A stretch of DNA of 64,000 bases from Microglena sp. YARC (GCA_022414725.1 CM039466.1:32606319-32670318), one strand, 5' to 3'. Positions 1 to 12,239 are shown, counted from the first letter of the stretch. Program-made: numbers and translations. Notes: generated from the sequence alone by a model not told the origin.

Positions 1-64
1 ACCAACCTAGCAAGACTCAGAAAGCAAGCACACATGTCAGGGGCAAGAGAATGAGAGAGAGAGA

Positions 65-113
<49 letters not shown>

Positions 114-117
114 CGAG

Positions 118-162
<45 letters not shown>

Positions 163-545
163 GCAGGGAATCCAGAGCACCAAGCCCAACAAACACAAGA
201 GAAGAGGGCTGAGCCAAAAGAGCAAAAGACCAATCAAGGCACGCGCTATGAGCACCTTAAATGCAGCGATAATGCCCCTAACAGAAAAAAGCGCTAATCA
301 ACCCCGCACCACCTTCTTGCAAATAAGACAAGAGTGCCTAGAGAACAACCAAACACACCCCAAGGAGTAAAGGGAGAATCCAAACTACACGCAGAGAGTC
401 CCACACAAACCAAGCCAACAAGACGCCGCATGCACGCACAAACATCTAAGATAAAGGAACCCACCCCCATTGACAGGGCAGACCTGTTGGCTATATGCAG
501 CCAACACACAGCCTTGCTAGAAAGGCTTTACAAACTTTAGTATCC
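1..545. repeat. Truncated copy of the foldback repeat family with a (GA)n tract
   Basis: Bases 1-50 nearly match the left arm of the foldback element near 34900. Bases 235-285 match the reverse complement of about 36125-36170 (the block with AGCACCTTA and GCAGCGATAATGCCC). Between them lies a (GA)n microsatellite at 50-160. Open frames here are low-complexity Ser/Leu products and are not genes. The copy is cut by the window edge. Confidence 0.6.
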
Positions 546-1458
546 ACAGCCGCTGCAATGTCCACCAAAGGATATCGTCACCGGCCAGGTCCAAGGCAGC
601 CATCCAGAAATCCTTAGGTAATCACTCCAGCCAGATATCCGGTATTGGGCCTCCTCCCAGATATCAAGTAGTACAGCCCGTAGGCCTGGTCGCCCGCCCA
701 AAGACGACCAGCTAAATATCCAGAAGGGGCCAAAGGGCATGGCCCGGCAAACAACAGTCCAAGGAAACAAAGAGAAACTCTGGATCCACGAGAAACACGG
801 TAGAATCTCGAGAAACCAAAGGTAGATAGAGCACTGCCTAGCAGAAGTGCCAAATCCTCAGAAACCAGGAAGCAAGAGTCCCATCGAGGTGGCAAGACCA
901 ACAAACAGAGCATAGCTGGACTTGAGAAAAGGAGGGAGGAAAAGGAGAGAGGACAGAACGTACCCATGCAGAGCAAGGAGAAACCGTAGAGCGAGGGACG
1001 AGCTCCACGGCCCTCGCCCCCTACGGACGCGAGGGGCCTCCAGGAATTGGCGCGGGGCGGAGTTAAGGGGCAGACAGAAATCGAGATGCTCAAAGAGGAG
1101 GCAGAGGATCGACCGAAGAATAAAGCTCCTCCAGGAGTACTGCTTGGCTCTGTACCTCTTCGGCAGCCTCCAGGAATTGGCGCGAGGCCTATCCGGAGTA
1201 AAGGGGAGACAGAGAATAGAAAGATTACAAGCCTCTTGATTACAAGGGGCTTCGTGTCCCTAGCAGTGAAACAACACCGCCCTAAAGTCGGACTCGAGAA
1301 AACCACCCGCCGTCTTCCGGCAGCGGGGCTCGATATCATAGCCAGAGAATAGAGAGGATATAGTTAGAGAATCATAGCCAGCCTCGGAAATCTGCGTCGC
1401 CGAAACAGGTCCAGTGGGTCGCGGCAGACTACTAAACCTTCTGGGTCGCGGTGTCATC
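546..1458. other. No gene recognised; short internal duplication
   Basis: No protein family is recognised. The phrase CTCCAGGAATTGGCGCG occurs near 1039 and again near 1169 with related flanks, which marks a local direct duplication. The open frames (the longest is 241 codons on the minus strand, 614-1339) are basic or Ser-rich with no recognisable motif and I do not call them. Confidence 0.4.
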
Positions 1459-1540
1459 GACGACGTGGCCGAGCGGTCTAAGGCGCTGGTTTTAGGCACC
1501 CAGTTCGTAAGAGCGTGGGTTCAAAATCCCATCGTCGTCA
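1459..1540 (+). tRNA. tRNA-Leu (anticodon UAG), possibly with indels or a pseudogene
   Basis: The acceptor stem GACGACG (1459-1465) pairs with CGTCGTC (1533-1539), with A as discriminator and no encoded CCA, as in nuclear tRNA genes. The D-arm region GGCCGAGCGGTCTAAGGC is typical of class II tRNA-Leu. The anticodon loop TTTAGGC places TAG at 1493-1495. A long variable arm and a T-arm (GTGGG/CCCAT) follow. Two oddities: the 3' side of the anticodon stem has an extra base (ACCCAG against the expected ACCAG), and the T-loop is one base too long. These are either assembly indels or signs of a pseudogene. Confidence 0.85.
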
Positions 1541-1887
1541 GGGCGTTGTACTCGTACTCCCCTTACACTTTTTTGAAAGATTGCAGGAACCCAAGAAGGA
1601 AAATTGATTGACCCAGGAGGGAGACTGGTATTCATGGCCAGTTTTCGGAATCTGACTAGAAGATTGAGTTGAGGAAAAGGCCCAGTATTCGAAGTCCTTT
1701 TTTTATAAATTAAAGAAGAGTCCACGTTTGCTCTGGAAGAAGTATAAGGGTAAAGGGGATAGTACGAAATGTCATCGTATGGATATGGTGAAATGGGATA
1801 AATACTCCGGATGCACCGTCTACCCAGTGAGCATTTCCATATAGAGGTAACTGATGCCCCCAACGATCATTCCGTTACTTGTCCAAT

Positions 1888-2640
1888 CTACATTACATTA
1901 CATTACATTACATTACATTACATGTTAAAGTCTACTTGACACCGCGAGGGTGTATGAGACTCTGTGCTTTAAAACAAAAAGAAAAAGCACCCACAAAGCA
2001 AAAAACCCATTACATCAGGGTGTGTCGAGGACAAACAAACCAAACTCCCAACCACCGTTTTGGTGGCGTAGGTATTAAACCCCTTAGAGCAGGACCCAGA
2101 TCTCAACCACTTACAGTGGCGGAGGTAAGAAGCTAACAAATGAGAAGTCTCAAGAAGAAAAAAAAGGGATAATAAATTACGGTGCCACTAAGCAGTCCAG
2201 GGCTTCCTGTCTTGCTCTTCTACAAGTAGAAAGATAGTCGGCTAGGTTGCTCCAAAAAGACTTAGGGCCATTTCCATTCATAAAGGTTCTGAATGTGAAT
2301 CGCAGAATTCCACATTCCATACGGTTAAGTCGGTATCCTCATGACATGCTATAAATATCTGTAAACAGATTCTGGTAGCGGAGGCGAATATCATTTATAA
2401 AAAGGGCACTCAAACATATGCATTTCAATCCTCAGTTTTTTGGAACCACACATTTGACAGTGTCTCATTGAGCTGCTCTATCACACCCTCATTCCTTTCT
2501 GTGTTCAGCCAATCTAAAACAATAAAGACCAGCTCTAGATTTCCAGGAGGGGCTAATCGAAAGATACACTTAATGTCTTGATGACTTGGTCCCCAACAAA
2601 AATCGTAGGCATGATGCAGACAGAGGAGGAACTGAGTTAG
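1888..2640 (-). mobile_element. 5'-truncated LINE 3' end with pentanucleotide tail (copy 1)
   Basis: On the minus strand the sequence encodes a C-terminal reverse-transcriptase-type zinc knuckle. With a frameshift it reads FQKTEDEMHMFECPFYND, like the H..C end of many non-LTR retroelement ORF2 proteins. It is followed by an untranslated region that ends in a (TAATG)n tail at 1890-1924. Simple tandem 3' tails are typical of several LINE clades. The body repeats at 3131-3900 with many small indels. The minus-strand frame 2425-2751 reads through part of it. The element is inactive. Confidence 0.6.
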
Positions 2641-2671
2641 AGTGATAACGTACAACAGATTTTTTCTCCTA

Positions 2672-2803
2672 GCATTGCGCTCTCCTCTTTTGGCTACCTC
2701 TGCGCTCTCTGCAGATTTTTTCCAAGGCGGTTGCGCTTTAGGGGCAAGCAAAAATGGCAGTTGCGCTTTTGAGGCAACCCAAATTGACCCAATGTGTACC
2801 CTG
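2672..2803. mobile_element. Divergent hAT MITE-like fragment
   Basis: It carries several TTGCGCTTTT/TGCGCTC motifs, AAATTGACC and an end GTACCCTG, shared with the three better MITE copies at 33424, 54368 and 56974. The matching left end CAGGGTAC is not visible and no target duplication can be defined, so this is a relic at best. Confidence 0.35.
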
Positions 2804-3130
2804 ATACCGTGTACATATAATTTTGATTCTACCTTTTTGATCAGTTATTATTCCCTGAGAAGGACGAGGGAGTCCACCTTAGTCTAGATGGTATTCCGCC
2901 TTGTATGCTCTCTGGGGTTCTCACGTGGGGGCATTGGACTGGGAAAAACGGTGAGCAGCCCAGAGTTGGCTGAAAACCCACGCAACAATCCAATCCAATC
3001 AATTAGACTAGATTGGACGTGCCCAACGTGAGTATGGGGGCGACTCTTTGGATACCAACACCCCAGGTTATCTTGCCAAAGATAACTGAAGGTGTGGGTT
3101 TCTCAACTGATCGCTAGGTGATGTTGTTTA
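2804..3130. other. No gene seen; spacer between LINE copies
   Basis: About 330 bases with no recognisable coding or RNA feature. A short (TACAT)n run begins at the right edge and belongs to the tail of the next LINE copy. Confidence 0.4.
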
Positions 3131-3960
3131 CAATTACATTACATTACATACATTACATTACATTACATTACATTACATTACATTTACATTACATTACATT
3201 ACATTACATTACATTACATTACATTGTTATTACATGTTAAAGTCTACTTGACACGCGAGGGTGTAGAGACTCTGTGCTTTAAACAAAAAGAAAAAAGCAC
3301 CCACAAAGCAAAAAAACCCCATTTACATCAGGGGTGTGTCGAGGACAAACAAACCAACTCCCAACCACCGTTTTGGTGGCGTAGGTATAAAACCCCTTAG
3401 AGCCGGACCCAGATCTCAACCACTTACAGTGGCGGAGGTAAGAAGCTAACAAATGAGAAGTCACAAGAAGAAGAAAAAAAGGGATGATAAATTACGGTGC
3501 CACTAAGCAGTCCAGGGCTTCCTGTCTTGCTCTTCTACAAGTAGAAAGATAGTCGGCTAGGTTGCTCCAAAAAGACTTAGTGCCATTTCCATTCATAAAG
3601 GTTCTGAATGTGGAATCGCAGAATTCCACATTCCATACGGTTAAGTTGGTATCCTCATGGACATGCCTATAAATATCTGTAACAGCTTCTGGTAGCGGAG
3701 GCGAATATCATTATAAAAAGGGCACTCAAACATATGCATTTCATCCTCAGTTTTTGGAAACCCACACATTTGACAGTTGTCTCATTGGAGCGACACTGAC
3801 AATAGAGAGTAAACCCATTCAATTTATAGCAAATGAGAGAGACAATTCCAAATGCCAGCCTCTCTATCAACCCAATGCATGCTGATACAAGCTAGATGCC
3901 TGTCAATTTCAACACTGTCAGATGCTTTATTTGATCACTCGTAGTGATCAAACCAGGCCA
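3131..3960 (-). mobile_element. 5'-truncated LINE 3' end with (TAATG)n tail (copy 2)
   Basis: Second copy of the element at 1888. The minus strand reads SNETTVKCVGF then, after a frameshift, PKTEDEMHMFECPFYNDIR, a CCHC-like end of a non-LTR retrotransposon ORF2. The 3' untranslated part shares TTTTGGTGGCGTAGGTAT and CAGTGGCGGAGGTAAGAAGC with copy 1. The pentanucleotide tail occupies about 3131-3230 and is longer than in copy 1. Indels between the copies break all frames. Confidence 0.65.
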
Positions 3961-4670
3961 GACCCACGGACGTAACGCTGGCCCACGGCTTGGGCCATGA
4001 GCGCCCCAGCGTAGCTAATTCCACGAGGCACACCAATGGTCGGCATGAAAAAGTCAGGGTTAATTAACATTCTCTTATTAGTCACTGACAAATAAATCAT
4101 GCTCGACTCCTAATTTCAAAACAAACCTTTCCTCTTCTCAGAGTAAAAAGGGAATTCCATCACAAAGTTCATTTCATCCTCTGCTACTCGCCAATCCTCA
4201 ACCACCATATCACAGCATCTACAAATTTTATTTGAGTGGGATAGACACTGACCGACTAGGATCTACTATCTTGTCCATTAACTTGTCTCGTCCAGTTTTG
4301 CATAGGTAATATATTTTACTATTATTTACTTGTTGTTCATTTAACCATTTATGATTTAACTCAGGGTGCCGCAACCAATCATATCTGTTCAACTGGTGCT
4401 AGCGCAAATAGTGGTGCTAGTGCTGGTGGTTCTATTGCTGCCATTATTCTTAAACTAGCATCCCCAGTTCCTACTTATGTCAATCTTGACCACATAGGTC
4501 TGGTCCTCACTGACAGCAACAGTATTAGAGAAGTGTTTTATGATACCCAATCTCTGAATACCATCTGTATACACCATGTGCCCAACAGTGTTTGTTGGCT
4601 ATAGTAAAAGGGCTCCTTCATCACCACCCAAGAGGCTTACTGGCGGCCATTAACATAAAGGTAATGATAA
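3961..4670. repeat. Unique-looking AT-rich sequence plus a dispersed repeat (4505-4625)
   Basis: No gene is recognised. The block at 4505-4625 (CTGACAGCAACA, ACCCAATCTCT, CACCATGTGCCCAAC, TTGGCTATA) recurs in the same order at 6215-6340. This defines a dispersed or tandem duplication about 1.7 kb apart. Confidence 0.45.
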
Positions 4671-4779
4671 CGCCTGGTGGGGCGTGGTGTTAAAGGGAGC
4701 CCGTCGTACGCGGGTGGGGAGCGGTCTCCTACCTCAACTGGACAAGCTACCATCGCGGTTGGACGACGACCTGCCAACG

Positions 4780-4870
4780 CGAGTAGCGATCGAGGGGGGA
4801 GTCGAACCCCCAACTCTTCATTCTTAGGCGATCTGGTCTACTGGTACTGGCGGACATTCATGCTATGCTA
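4780..4870 (-). other. tRNA-like 3' half (T-arm/B box)
   Basis: On the minus strand GGGGGTTCGACTCCCCC forms a perfect 5-bp stem with a 7-base loop and a full B-box (GGTTCGACTCC). The preceding bases TAGACCAGATCGCCTAAGAA resemble a D-arm to anticodon region. I could not find a matching 5' acceptor strand, so it may be a tRNA-derived SINE remnant or a pseudogene. Confidence 0.3.
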
Positions 4871-5149
4871 ACATTGTCACCCCCCCCTGTCAGCAGGACA
4901 GGTCATCTCACTTTTTAGGCCTCGGCAACTCTCAGCCGCTTCTACAAATATGCTCTTAATTCGCTAGTTTCTCTACTTGGTAAGTTCGCATTTCTTGTTG
5001 TCAAGCCTTTTTTTTGCTCTTTCGTACGCTTTTTTGGAGGTCACCTCCTGGACCAGGTTCTGTGGGGTATGTTGCCAAACCTCACTGTTATAAAACTGTC
5101 CAGCTGCCTCGGCGCTGTTCAGGTCTGCATTGATTTTGCTGAGTATGTA

Positions 5150-5775
5150 ACTATATCCTCTCTCTCAACAGGTCGAGGACCAGAGCTTGACGAATACAAA
5201 AGCCTAATAGTTGCAAAGAGGCGCTATCTACTTGTGTCTTTTTTTAACAAAGCAGCTGTAGGGTTTGCTACTGGTGGTGGTCAGGTGGCTTGGCTGCGTT
5301 GTCCAGCCCTCGCCATACAGCACCTGCAAGTTAGCTGGCTCCTCACTATCCATGTGTATAAGTGTATGACGCATCTATACACAACTCCTAATCGGTTATC
5401 AGCCCCCCTTGTCAGCAAGACAGGTCGAGGGTCAGTCAGACTGATGCTGGTGGTGGGTCGGCCGGGCTGGCTGTGTTGTACAGCCTCCCTCAAGTTTCCA
5501 GCACCTGTAAGCTAGCTGTCTCCTCACTATCCTTGTCTGTGAAGGATCTATAAACACCTCCTAATCGTTATCAGCCCCCCCTTGTCAGCAAGACAGGTCG
5601 AGGGTCAGTCAGACTGCTGCTGCTGCTGAGTGGTTGGGGTGGCTGCGTTGTACGGCCCTTTCAAAGTCCCAGCACCTGTAAGCTAGCTGGCTCCTCACTG
5701 TTCCTTGTCTATGACTCTATCTATGACACATCTTTAAACACCTCCTTAATCGTTATCAGGCCCCCCTTATAAGCA
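5150..5775. repeat. Tandem repeat, unit about 180 bp, three or more copies
   Basis: Each unit carries TTGTCAGCAAGACAGGTCGA, GGGTCAGTCAGACTG, a TGTTGTACAGCC-like block and CAGCACCTGTAAGCTAGCT. Copies start near 5170 (diverged), 5405 and 5580. The 148-codon frame at 5069-5515 runs through the repeats and has no recognised domain. Confidence 0.65.
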
Positions 5776-5845
5776 CGACACAGAGGGATGATAAGGTTTT
5801 ATTTCCTTGTGATTTTCTAACCTTCTGGGATTTATCTCACAAGTT

Positions 5846-6058
5846 CTATGCAGCGTCGCATGAAGACGCTAACAATTGGCGGAGGGTGATCGCAACGGAG
5901 CGACAGGAGCAACGGAAGCGAGTTTAGTTACGAGACCGTTGGATGACGTGTCAGGCTTCGTCTCAGTCAGCGCGGATGGATGGTGGGTCGGTCAAACAGA
6001 CAAATGGGTAACCCTGGGGGCTCGCCCCCCAGAAGTGGGCGGGAACTCTGGCAAAAAG
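5846..6058 (+). repeat. Dispersed repeat family C, copy 1
   Basis: It starts TATGCAGCGTCGCATGA and contains GGCGGAGGGTGATCGCAACG, GGAGCGACAGG, GACGTGTCAGGCTTCGTC, a GGATGG/GGTCGGTC stretch, ACAAATGGGTAA and GGGGGCTCGCCCCCC. The same order is seen at 54692-54960 (+) and inverted at 14640-14812. The frame is partly kept between copies, but no protein family is recognised, so this is an interspersed element of unknown class. Confidence 0.65.
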
Positions 6059-7460
6059 CTATGACCAATCAAAATATGCTATACTTAATATGCATGATTC
6101 CTTTTGTAGTTTGACCACAAATATTTGGTCAGCACTGACAGCAATATCAGCACTGAGCAACAATATTTGGTCAGCACTGACAGCAATTGAAATTGAAATT
6201 GAATGAAAAATTGAAACTGACAGCAACAATAGTAGAAAGCGTCCTTTATAACACCCAATCTCTATACGTCTACCATGTGCCCAACCATGCGTGTGGCTAT
6301 ATTCATGTAGCCATGAACATTCCCAATGAGGGCTCTCTTCTCCACATTACATCATCATCCTACAATCAACTTTTATTTATTCCAGAACGAGAACTGTCTT
6401 AAGCTTCTCTGTTTTCAATGTGTTAGTATGGGCGGAGCCACACTTGCGATGGGTGGTCATCAAAGTAGGGCCGTTACTAGAACATACACAAACGGTAATC
6501 AGACATGTGCCCATTTGGTTGTAACACCAGTACACCACACAGAGGGCAAGCATACATGTACCTCACTTCGATTGAAGCAAAGCACGCATGCCTGCCTCTG
6601 TCGGTCAAACCAAGCAGCTATGTTGGCAATGAACAACAGCCAGAATGGAAACCAACAACATAAAATGTAAGAATAAAGAAGAAGAATGGAAGAACGGAGG
6701 ATTGAGGGAATGAAGATGGAGAATGAAGGAATAATGGAATAATGGAATAATGAGGGAATGGAAGAATGAAGAAATTGAAGAATGCAATGACCAGGGCATG
6801 TTTGGAAGAGATCAGAATTTCTCGTCGGTATCGAGATGTATACATGGTTCTCTATCCATAATGATGATGCGGAACAAACTTGTTTTCTTGCCAGAACATA
6901 TGGAGTGTCAGATCACTTTCCATACATAGCTTGGCCATCTCATTCTTAAGAATCAACCTCAGATTGATGAATCATGATCAAGGCTGTAGGCAAGATAGCC
7001 TGCTTACTAGTCTATAGATCGTGTTGTCAGGGATGTTGTGCCAAGATGTCTGTGCAGTCTGGTCATGGGTCCAATATGTGGGCCCTCCTTGCGGTCCAGG
7101 AAAGCAAAACGGACATAGCTCATGTCTATTTCCATTCGCATAAATTACTCTTCTAATCGGAATTAAATATCAGAGTTGTATGGACAGACCATAAGCGTGG
7201 AGCCACTGCTTCATTTTTGGGCTACTTCGTGGCAGCTTCCTGCCAAGCTCAATAGCTAGCCACTGGGTCAAACCCAATGCTTGAAGGTGCATTGGATGCT
7301 TGTCACATCAGCTTTCAGATTTAACTTGCTAGCTTCAGATTAGGCCCTAAAAACAGAGACAGGGAGCTGCCTAGAAGCTGCTGCATTGAGCAAAACAATT
7401 GAAACAGTGAGTGTGGAAGCCTCATTTGGCTCCAAAGCTATTTTAGACCAACATTGATAC
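6059..7460. other. No gene recognised; duplicated block and short purine repeats
   Basis: 6120-6180 contains a doubled phrase AATATTTGGTCAGCACTGAC. 6215-6340 is the partner of the repeat at 4505. 6665-6780 is a (GAATGAAGAAT)-like purine repeat. The rest to 7460 shows no recognisable gene. Confidence 0.4.
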
Positions 7461-8760
7461 GACCAACATCAACGCCTTGCCACAGTACGCGCAGCAGTCG
7501 GCGGCAGCTGGGCGTACAGGTAGCAACATGTGGCTCAGCGACAGAAGCAGCAGCACCCCTTTCATTCAAAACCTCCAACAACAGGCTCCGTAGCAGGGCA
7601 GTGGACGGTTGAAACAGCAAAAGACGGGCTGTGTGTGATCAAAAAACACAGGTCTCTACGACGTCGAAAGAGAATACATAGGGGCTGTCACCTGCCCCAG
7701 TGCCGGAAGGTTAAGGGCTCCTGTTGTTAGCAAACCACAGGCTCTCCGGTGGAAGCCATTGGGTGCATGATGGCAAACAGGAGGGAGCTCCACGCTCAAA
7801 CAGCATGACGTACAGGAGCAGGAACAAGGGCATATTAATCGCACCTGGGCACTCCCTGGTGTGTGGAACCATTGCCGTGAAAGATGAGCCCTCTACACCA
7901 CGACCTCCACAGCAGCAACCTTAGTAGCAGGGGCAGTGACAGCGTTGAAACAGCAAACACGGGCTGTGTGTCATCAGAAAACACAGGTCTCTGCGACGTC
8001 AAAGAGAATACATAGGGGCTGTCACCTGACCAGTTCCGGAATGTTAAGGGCTATGTGGTAGCCAAACACAGGGGCTCTTCCGGTTTGCAGCGATCGGGTG
8101 CTTGACCAGTAACAGCAGGGAGCTCCATGTTGACAGCAGCAAGACGTGCACGGCAGCAACAACACAAGAGCATAATCGCAACTTGGGCACTTGAAACCTG
8201 GGCGCTCGCTGGGAGGTGGAACTTGACCGTGCGCAGCAGCATCCTCTCCACACCTCCAACAACAAGCCTCCATAGCAGGGGGCAGTGGACGGGGTTGAAC
8301 AGCAAGCCACCACAGGCTCTGCGTTAGATACAACAGTATCTCTTTGCAACTGCAATGGCAGGCTCTCACTAGGCACTGGCTCGTATGTGGAAGCTGGCTG
8401 TAAAGCAGCTGCCTCTCTGAGTGAGGAAGGAGGAAGGAGTCCATGGCTTGGCCCTGTCAAATCTCGCTTGCTTCATCAGCCACAGCCAACCGCGCACCAT
8501 ATGGGGGCACCTGGGTTTGCCTCGCATGATCATCGGTGACTGGAAATGATCAGCTTCAAATCCAAGAGCAGGGTCTCAAAGGCTGGGGCTGGATCGATTC
8601 TCTGCGGGGTGAGGGTCGCATGGCCGATCGGCCATGCATGAAGGTCCTCCTCTAATAATTTCCGAGATTGTGTGTGGAGGAGGCACTCAGGTGTGGAGGC
8701 AGAACTTGACGGTTTTTGCCCAAAACCAAAGACGTCACGGAAAGAAGCTGCCAGGCTCGT
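7461..8760. repeat. Degenerate large tandem duplication, unit roughly 350 bp
   Basis: Phrases recur in order: CGACGTC..AAAGAGAATACATAGGGGCTGTCACCTG (7660, 8000), AAGGGCT..GTTAGC/GGTAGCCAAACACAGG, CAGGGAGCTCCA, GGGGCAGTGACAGCGTTGAA/GGCAGTGGACGG..GTTGAA, and CCTCCAACAACA. Three copies are visible, with many indels. The open frames (for example 138-140 codons on the minus strand at 8022-8460) are shadows of the duplication. Confidence 0.6.
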
Positions 8761-9779
8761 TGTTGGGTGTAGGCGATCAGTGCCCACGCACTGCAGGAAC
8801 AGGTGGAGTGGTAGGTAGGGAAGGAGTCAGTTTTGTGTTGTTGCTGTTGCTGTTGGTGAATATGTGGGTGGAATATTGTTCGCAGTGCTGAATGCTGATG
8901 TTGGTGGTGATGACGAGGGGAAGGTGTTGTGTGTTGATGCTCGGTGTCGGCCCTCTGGTGGCAGTGCTGTTTGTGCCTGCTGTTTTGAATGAAAGGGGGC
9001 TAGTGATGTGGTGGCATCTCCAAGAGCTCTACCCCAGATAAAGGGCAAATGGTATCACGAGGAGATAGGTTAGGCCAGATGTTCCGCTTCACCCTAGCAA
9101 AGAGTATACCACACATAATCTACCCAGACAATAGTTGGTTGCAATGGGAATTAAAACTTAGAGATAAGAAATATTGTCACAAACTCACTCGGACCCCTGA
9201 CCACCCGCTCACCAGGCCCTCTTGCAACACCTTCTCTTCGAATCACCAGCGAGGACAGCATCTTAGGCGAGTCCACGCCCTTTGCCGCACCAAGTCAATA
9301 TCTGTACAACAGGTTGCATAGCACCTTTTTTCCCATCGCCAACTTGGGACGAGTACATGTGGGTTCCAAGTCCGTTTGACGATTTTGAAGCCAGCAGCGT
9401 CTTCATGCCTCTCACCATCCCCATACGACAGCTTGGTTAAGGACTGCAAAGGTCCATAGTGGCCCGTTTCTCTTCAACAAAGAACTGGCCAGGCTTTGAT
9501 GGCCAACGGAGGATAAGGGATGATTCAGTATATCGCCTTTACGTACGATATATACGATATATGTACGTAATAGGCCACGATTTACCGTGTTCTCTATCCC
9601 CTCAGTATTGGTTCATTTGACTTGATTTTAAGTGTATGGACGTTGTAAACGGTATTTCCAGTTTATCCCCTAAGTCTGTCACACTGTTTTCCCCAAAGAA
9701 AGGTCTTAAATTATCGTTACAGTATCGATACCGTACGAATATATCACATTACATGTAACGACGCACATTGACACACCCA
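8761..9779. other. No gene recognised; AT palindromes near 9535-9760
   Basis: No protein family is recognised. 9536-9570 contains overlapping ACGTACGATATATACGATATATGTACGTA-type inverted repeats, and 9725-9765 a related TATCGATACCG/CGAATATAT block. Similar ATAT palindromes recur at 45560-45690 and 47550-47650. Confidence 0.35.
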
Positions 9780-9889
9780 CCAACCTATCTCACACCACAC
9801 CCACACACAACACCCTCTTGTCACACCCAGCTTTAATTGCCCTGCAACCTTCACCTATGTCAGACTACCAGGTTCTATTTGCACCAATT

Positions 9890-9932
<43 letters not shown>

Positions 9933-11300
9933 TGATACTTGTATATTCAATGGTGCTTGTGGTAAACAACGATGGACACCCACACCGAGCCTAACACCCA
10001 CACCCTACACCACACTCCACCTGGTGTACTGCCCCTGCCTACTTGATCTTCCCCCCAGTTACAGAAATTCCAGCTATCTACTCACCCACCAATGGATCCC
10101 CACAACCTCCTCTCCCCATCACTAGCTGCTGTGGTGCAGGTTCAATTGATGCTTCATGGCTACAACGACGATTGACACCCACACCCACACCCTTTGCCAA
10201 CCACACTCTAAACGCCCATGCAACCTTCCCCCTGTTACACGACTTCCAACCTTCTGCACCCGATGGTCACCCACCACCCCCTCCCCCCTCCTGATACTGA
10301 TGCGCACCTCATGATGTTCACCCACACCACCTACACTTACACCTAACCTACATACTCCTGTCATGCCAACCTCCTCTCCCCTCTTCCCGGCATTACCCGT
10401 TCGGCTTCTCTCACCAGCCGAATCGGCTCACCCCACCACCCCCTCCCCCCTCAATGATACCTTCGATGCGACCAGCTCATATGCTCACCCACACACCACA
10501 CCTACACTTACATAACTACTACTCCCTGTCCTGCCCTGACCCTACCTGACCCTTCCCCCCGCTTACCAGGACCTTCCGCTTCGCTCTCCGACGCCCCCAT
10601 GTCACCCCACCCACCCCACTCCCCCTCCCTCGACATTACTGCATGCGCACCTGCACTCCTCTCCCTAACTTACACCTACACTATCTCTGTCTGCCCTGAC
10701 CCTACCTGCCTCTTCCCCTTTCCAGAAAAATCCAGCTTCTTCCACCACCCAATAGTCACTCCCAGCCTCCTCCCCTCCTCATGATGTGATGCGCTCCTCA
10801 TGATGTCACACACCACACCTGCACTTACACATACACTAATCTCCCTGTCCTTGCCCTGACTACCCTGACCTCTTCCCCCTTAGCAGACTTCCAGACTTCT
10901 CTCACCACAATAGTCAACTCCCCAGCCCATCCTCCCCTACTCCTGATGTGATGCACCTCATTGTACACCCACACCCACACCTACCATTTACACCTACCCT
11001 CTACATACTTCCTGATCATGCCCTCGACCTACCTGACATCATATCCACGTTTACAGGTTTTACCAGCTTCTCTTCACAACCAATGGATCACTCCCCACGC
11101 CTCCTCCCCTCCTCTGATGTGATGCGCTCACTTATGGATGTCAACCAACCCCACCTACACTACAACCTACACCTTACATTTACTCCTGTCATGCCCTGAC
11201 CTACCTGACTCTTAACCCCCGTTACAGGACATTCTAGCTTCTCTCACACCAATGGTCCCCCCAAGCCCCCCTCGCCTGCTCCTGGCTTCTGGCTGAGGTC
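9780..11300 (+). repeat. Pyrimidine-rich tandem array with repeated acceptor-like cores
   Basis: The unit is about 200 bp and appears six to seven times. The core is CCCC(G)TTACAG followed by GA-CTTCCAGCTTCTCTCACC and CAATGGTC, then CTCCCCTCCTGATGTGATGCG and (ACACCTACACTTACAC). Cores lie near 10060, 10235, 10565, 10880, 11055 and 11225. A C-run sits at 9895-9929. Each core has the layout of a polypyrimidine tract, AG and the start of an exon, like the better-resolved arrays downstream. No coding product is recognised in the last copy. Confidence 0.65.
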
Positions 11301-12239
11301 TCTGACACGGTGAACACGAAAATGGCACATGGCGGTCCAAGTAGGTCATCCCAGCAGGAGTGGGACTAGTGTCGACTTACACGCCTGTATCCCCGAGCAT
11401 CGTGCCGCATCCAAGCCAGTTGGTTTCGTCCCTGTAAGAGGGGATTAGGACATGGAGAGTCATTATGGTCAGGGTCAGTGTGGGTCGGGAGGAGGAGAGA
11501 GGATGGAGGGCTTTTACAAAGTGTGCGTGCAGGCAGTCTAACAACGAAGCTCAGCTAGCTCTGCGAAATGGCGTCCCAGAGGCGAGTTGTTGAGAGTTGG
11601 CGGGGGAGAGGAGGGGAGAGAAAGAGAAGAAGAGGAGGGGGGGTTGCCAAAGTGTTGTGTGAGTAGATTACAAGAAAGGCGCTCAGCGATGGCGTCCCGA
11701 GCAGGGTGTTGGGTTGGAGGACGAGGAGGAGGAGGAGAAGAGGAGAAGAAGGAGGAGAAGAAGGAGAAGAAGGAGAAGAGGAGAGAAGGAGGAGGAGAAG
11801 GAGAGGAGGACGAGTAGAAGGAAGGGATTCGACCTGATGGCATGCTGGATAAAATGACAGGTAATGTCAGGGGCTTTCTTATCCGGTGCCTACGAATGAG
11901 AGTGTGAGGTAAGGGGCGCAGACGGAGGGACGGGGGCTGAGAGGGCTGAGAGCTATGGCATGGCCTTGGAAAAGAGTGGGGGCGAAGCTGAGAGAGCGAG
12001 AAGGGAGTGGGGGTGGAGGGGAGGGAATGAGGGGAGGCTAGACGGTAGCGCCAATTGCTAGTGGATTCCCCCGAGGCTAAACATCGGCCCGTGGAACAAA
12101 GAGCAACCAACCCTGGGTTTGACTACCAAAACCATTAAGCTGATCTGCTATGAGAAAGCCTTCAAGCTTGCGGCAGGCAGTCAAGTCAGGCGACGCTCTT
12201 ATCCCAATAGCACGTGTAAGAACATGACGAAGACTTTGA
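11301..12239. other. No gene recognised; purine island
   Basis: 11585-11820 is strongly purine-rich (GAGGAGGAGAAG repeats). AATGGCGTCCCAGAGGCGAG (11568) is echoed as GATGGCGTCCCGAGCAGG (11688), so a short junction-like duplication is present. 12119-12334 is an open frame of 71 codons with no recognised family. Confidence 0.35.

Noticed and set aside
614..1339. 241-codon frame on the minus strand
   Set aside because: No domain, Ser/Pro/Leu-rich, overlaps duplicated sequence; no support as a gene.
4780..4870. A complete tRNA on the minus strand
   Set aside because: The T-arm is perfect but no 5' acceptor strand pairs; kept only as tRNA-like.
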